Positions 61,059 through 64,000 of a stretch of DNA of 64,000 nt are shown here, piece by piece. Numbering within the stretch: position 1 is the first letter of the stretch; each line of letters starts with the position of its first letter. Origin of the DNA: Pseudomonadota bacterium (GTDB lineage Bacteria > Pseudomonadota > Gammaproteobacteria > Xanthomonadales > Rhodanobacteraceae); contig JAFEFS010000071.1 of NCBI GenBank assembly GCA_018240465.1, forward strand, positions 23,544 through 87,543, given 5' to 3'. Position numbers and translations under genes: made by a program. The notes beneath the pieces are model-generated. The model had not been told where the DNA came from. It did no database searches and worked only from the letters and a program-made list of their open reading frames with translations.

Positions 61059-61158
61059 GGCGTTCTCCGCGAATGCCGGCGTGCATGTGCCGACGGATGC
61101 CGACACTGTGCCCACTCACCTGCCTGCCATCAAGCCCGACCCGCGCCCGACGGAGCGC

Positions 61159-61201
61159 AAACGAAAAAGGCCGATGCGCGCTGCATCGGCCTTTTTCGTT
61201 T
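61159..61201 (-). terminator. Long palindromic terminator after tRNA-Arg
   Basis: AAACGAAAAAGGCCGATGC (61159-61177) and GCATCGGCCTTTTTCGTTT (61183-61201) form a perfect 19-base stem with loop GCGCT, just beyond the tRNA-Arg 3' end. Confidence 0.85.
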
Positions 61202-61204
61202 GTA

Positions 61205-61281
61205 TGGCGCGCCCGGAGAGATTCGAACTCCCGACCACCAAGTTCGTAGCCTGGTGCTCTATCCAGCTGAGCTACGGGCGC
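61205..61281 (-). tRNA. tRNA-Arg (ACG)
   Basis: A 77-base tRNA with acceptor GCGCCCG/CGGGCGC and encoded CCA. The anticodon loop CTACGAA gives ACG (Arg, CGN codons; A34 is normally modified to inosine by TadA). Confidence 0.95.
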
Positions 61282-61295
61282 TCAATGAGCCGCGC

Positions 61296-61324
61296 ATTAT
61301 CCCGGCAAGGGTGCCTTCCGTCAA
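61296..61324 (-). promoter_or_regulatory. Strong promoter of tRNA-Arg
   Basis: On the minus strand TTGACG (61324-61319) and GATAAT (61301-61296), 17 bases apart, 15 bases before the tRNA. Close to consensus. Confidence 0.75.
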
Positions 61325-61404
61325 CACTGCGGTGATTTTTTCTTACCCGCGAATGCGATAATTGCCACCCCTAACCCGCATGCGCTCAACCGGAGCAGTC
61401 CGCC

Positions 61405-64000
<2,596 letters not shown>

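Overview
The window is about 64 kb of GC-rich, densely coding chromosome from a gammaproteobacterium. It is most likely a member of the Lysobacterales (Xanthomonadales), perhaps a Rhodanobacteraceae-like lineage. The evidence is the order pabB-mltG-tmk-holB-pilZ, smc-zipA, recX-alaS-csrA-tRNA-Ser, the tRNA Pro-Arg-His-Lys-Leu cluster ahead of tig-clpP-clpX, a class II-like AroA, and many short dispersed palindromes typical of that order. I see no prophage, complete insertion sequence, rRNA operon or CRISPR array. Species cannot be named from the sequence alone.

Layout. 1-3.6 kb: the 3' end of smc, then zipA, an AT-richer orphan gene followed by an attC-like palindrome, and a phasin gene. 3.6-4.1 kb: repeat-rich spacer. 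4.1-7.2 kb: a fatty-acyl locus (TetR regulator, acyl-CoA-binding protein and a divergent two-domain fatty acyl-CoA reductase). 7.3-13.2 kb: a tight housekeeping operon pabB-mltG-tmk-holB-pilZ-glmM. 13.3-17 kb: a 2-oxoglutarate/Fe(II)-type oxygenase, a YbdL-like aminotransferase coupled to a YafV-like omega-amidase, and an SGNH hydrolase. 17-23.3 kb: serC, pheA and aroA, interrupted on the opposite strand by an unusual glycosyltransferase-radical SAM fusion. 23.4-28.4 kb: a GacA/UvrY-type regulator convergent with rne, and rluC divergent from rne. 28.4-30.3 kb: phhB, nfuA and two small c-type cytochromes. 30.8-42 kb: an RND efflux locus with one adaptor and three permeases. 42-48.6 kb (minus): TfoX-domain protein, DUF349 protein, TraB/PrgY protein, aguB, aguA and a BamE-like small secreted protein. 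48.7-57.6 kb (minus): zinc-independent L36, tRNA-Ser, csrA, alaS, recX, clpX, clpP, tig and five tRNAs. 57.8-64 kb: an SDR enzyme, malate synthase, a NYN-LOTUS protein, tRNA-Arg and the start of acnD, which runs off the window.

How the parts work together. Most of the window is core metabolism and information processing. Aromatic amino acid and serine synthesis (serC, pheA, aroA), folate (pabB), cell-wall precursors (glmM, mltG), DNA replication (tmk, holB), protein folding and turnover (tig, clpP, clpX) and agmatine-to-putrescine conversion (aguA, aguB) are represented. Three post-transcriptional control genes (gacA-like, rne, csrA) lie within 26 kb. The accessory interest lies in the reserve-lipid locus, the GT2-radical SAM fusion, the three-permease RND locus with unusual proton-relay residues, the possible single integron-type cassette after zipA, and the families of short palindromes placed between genes.
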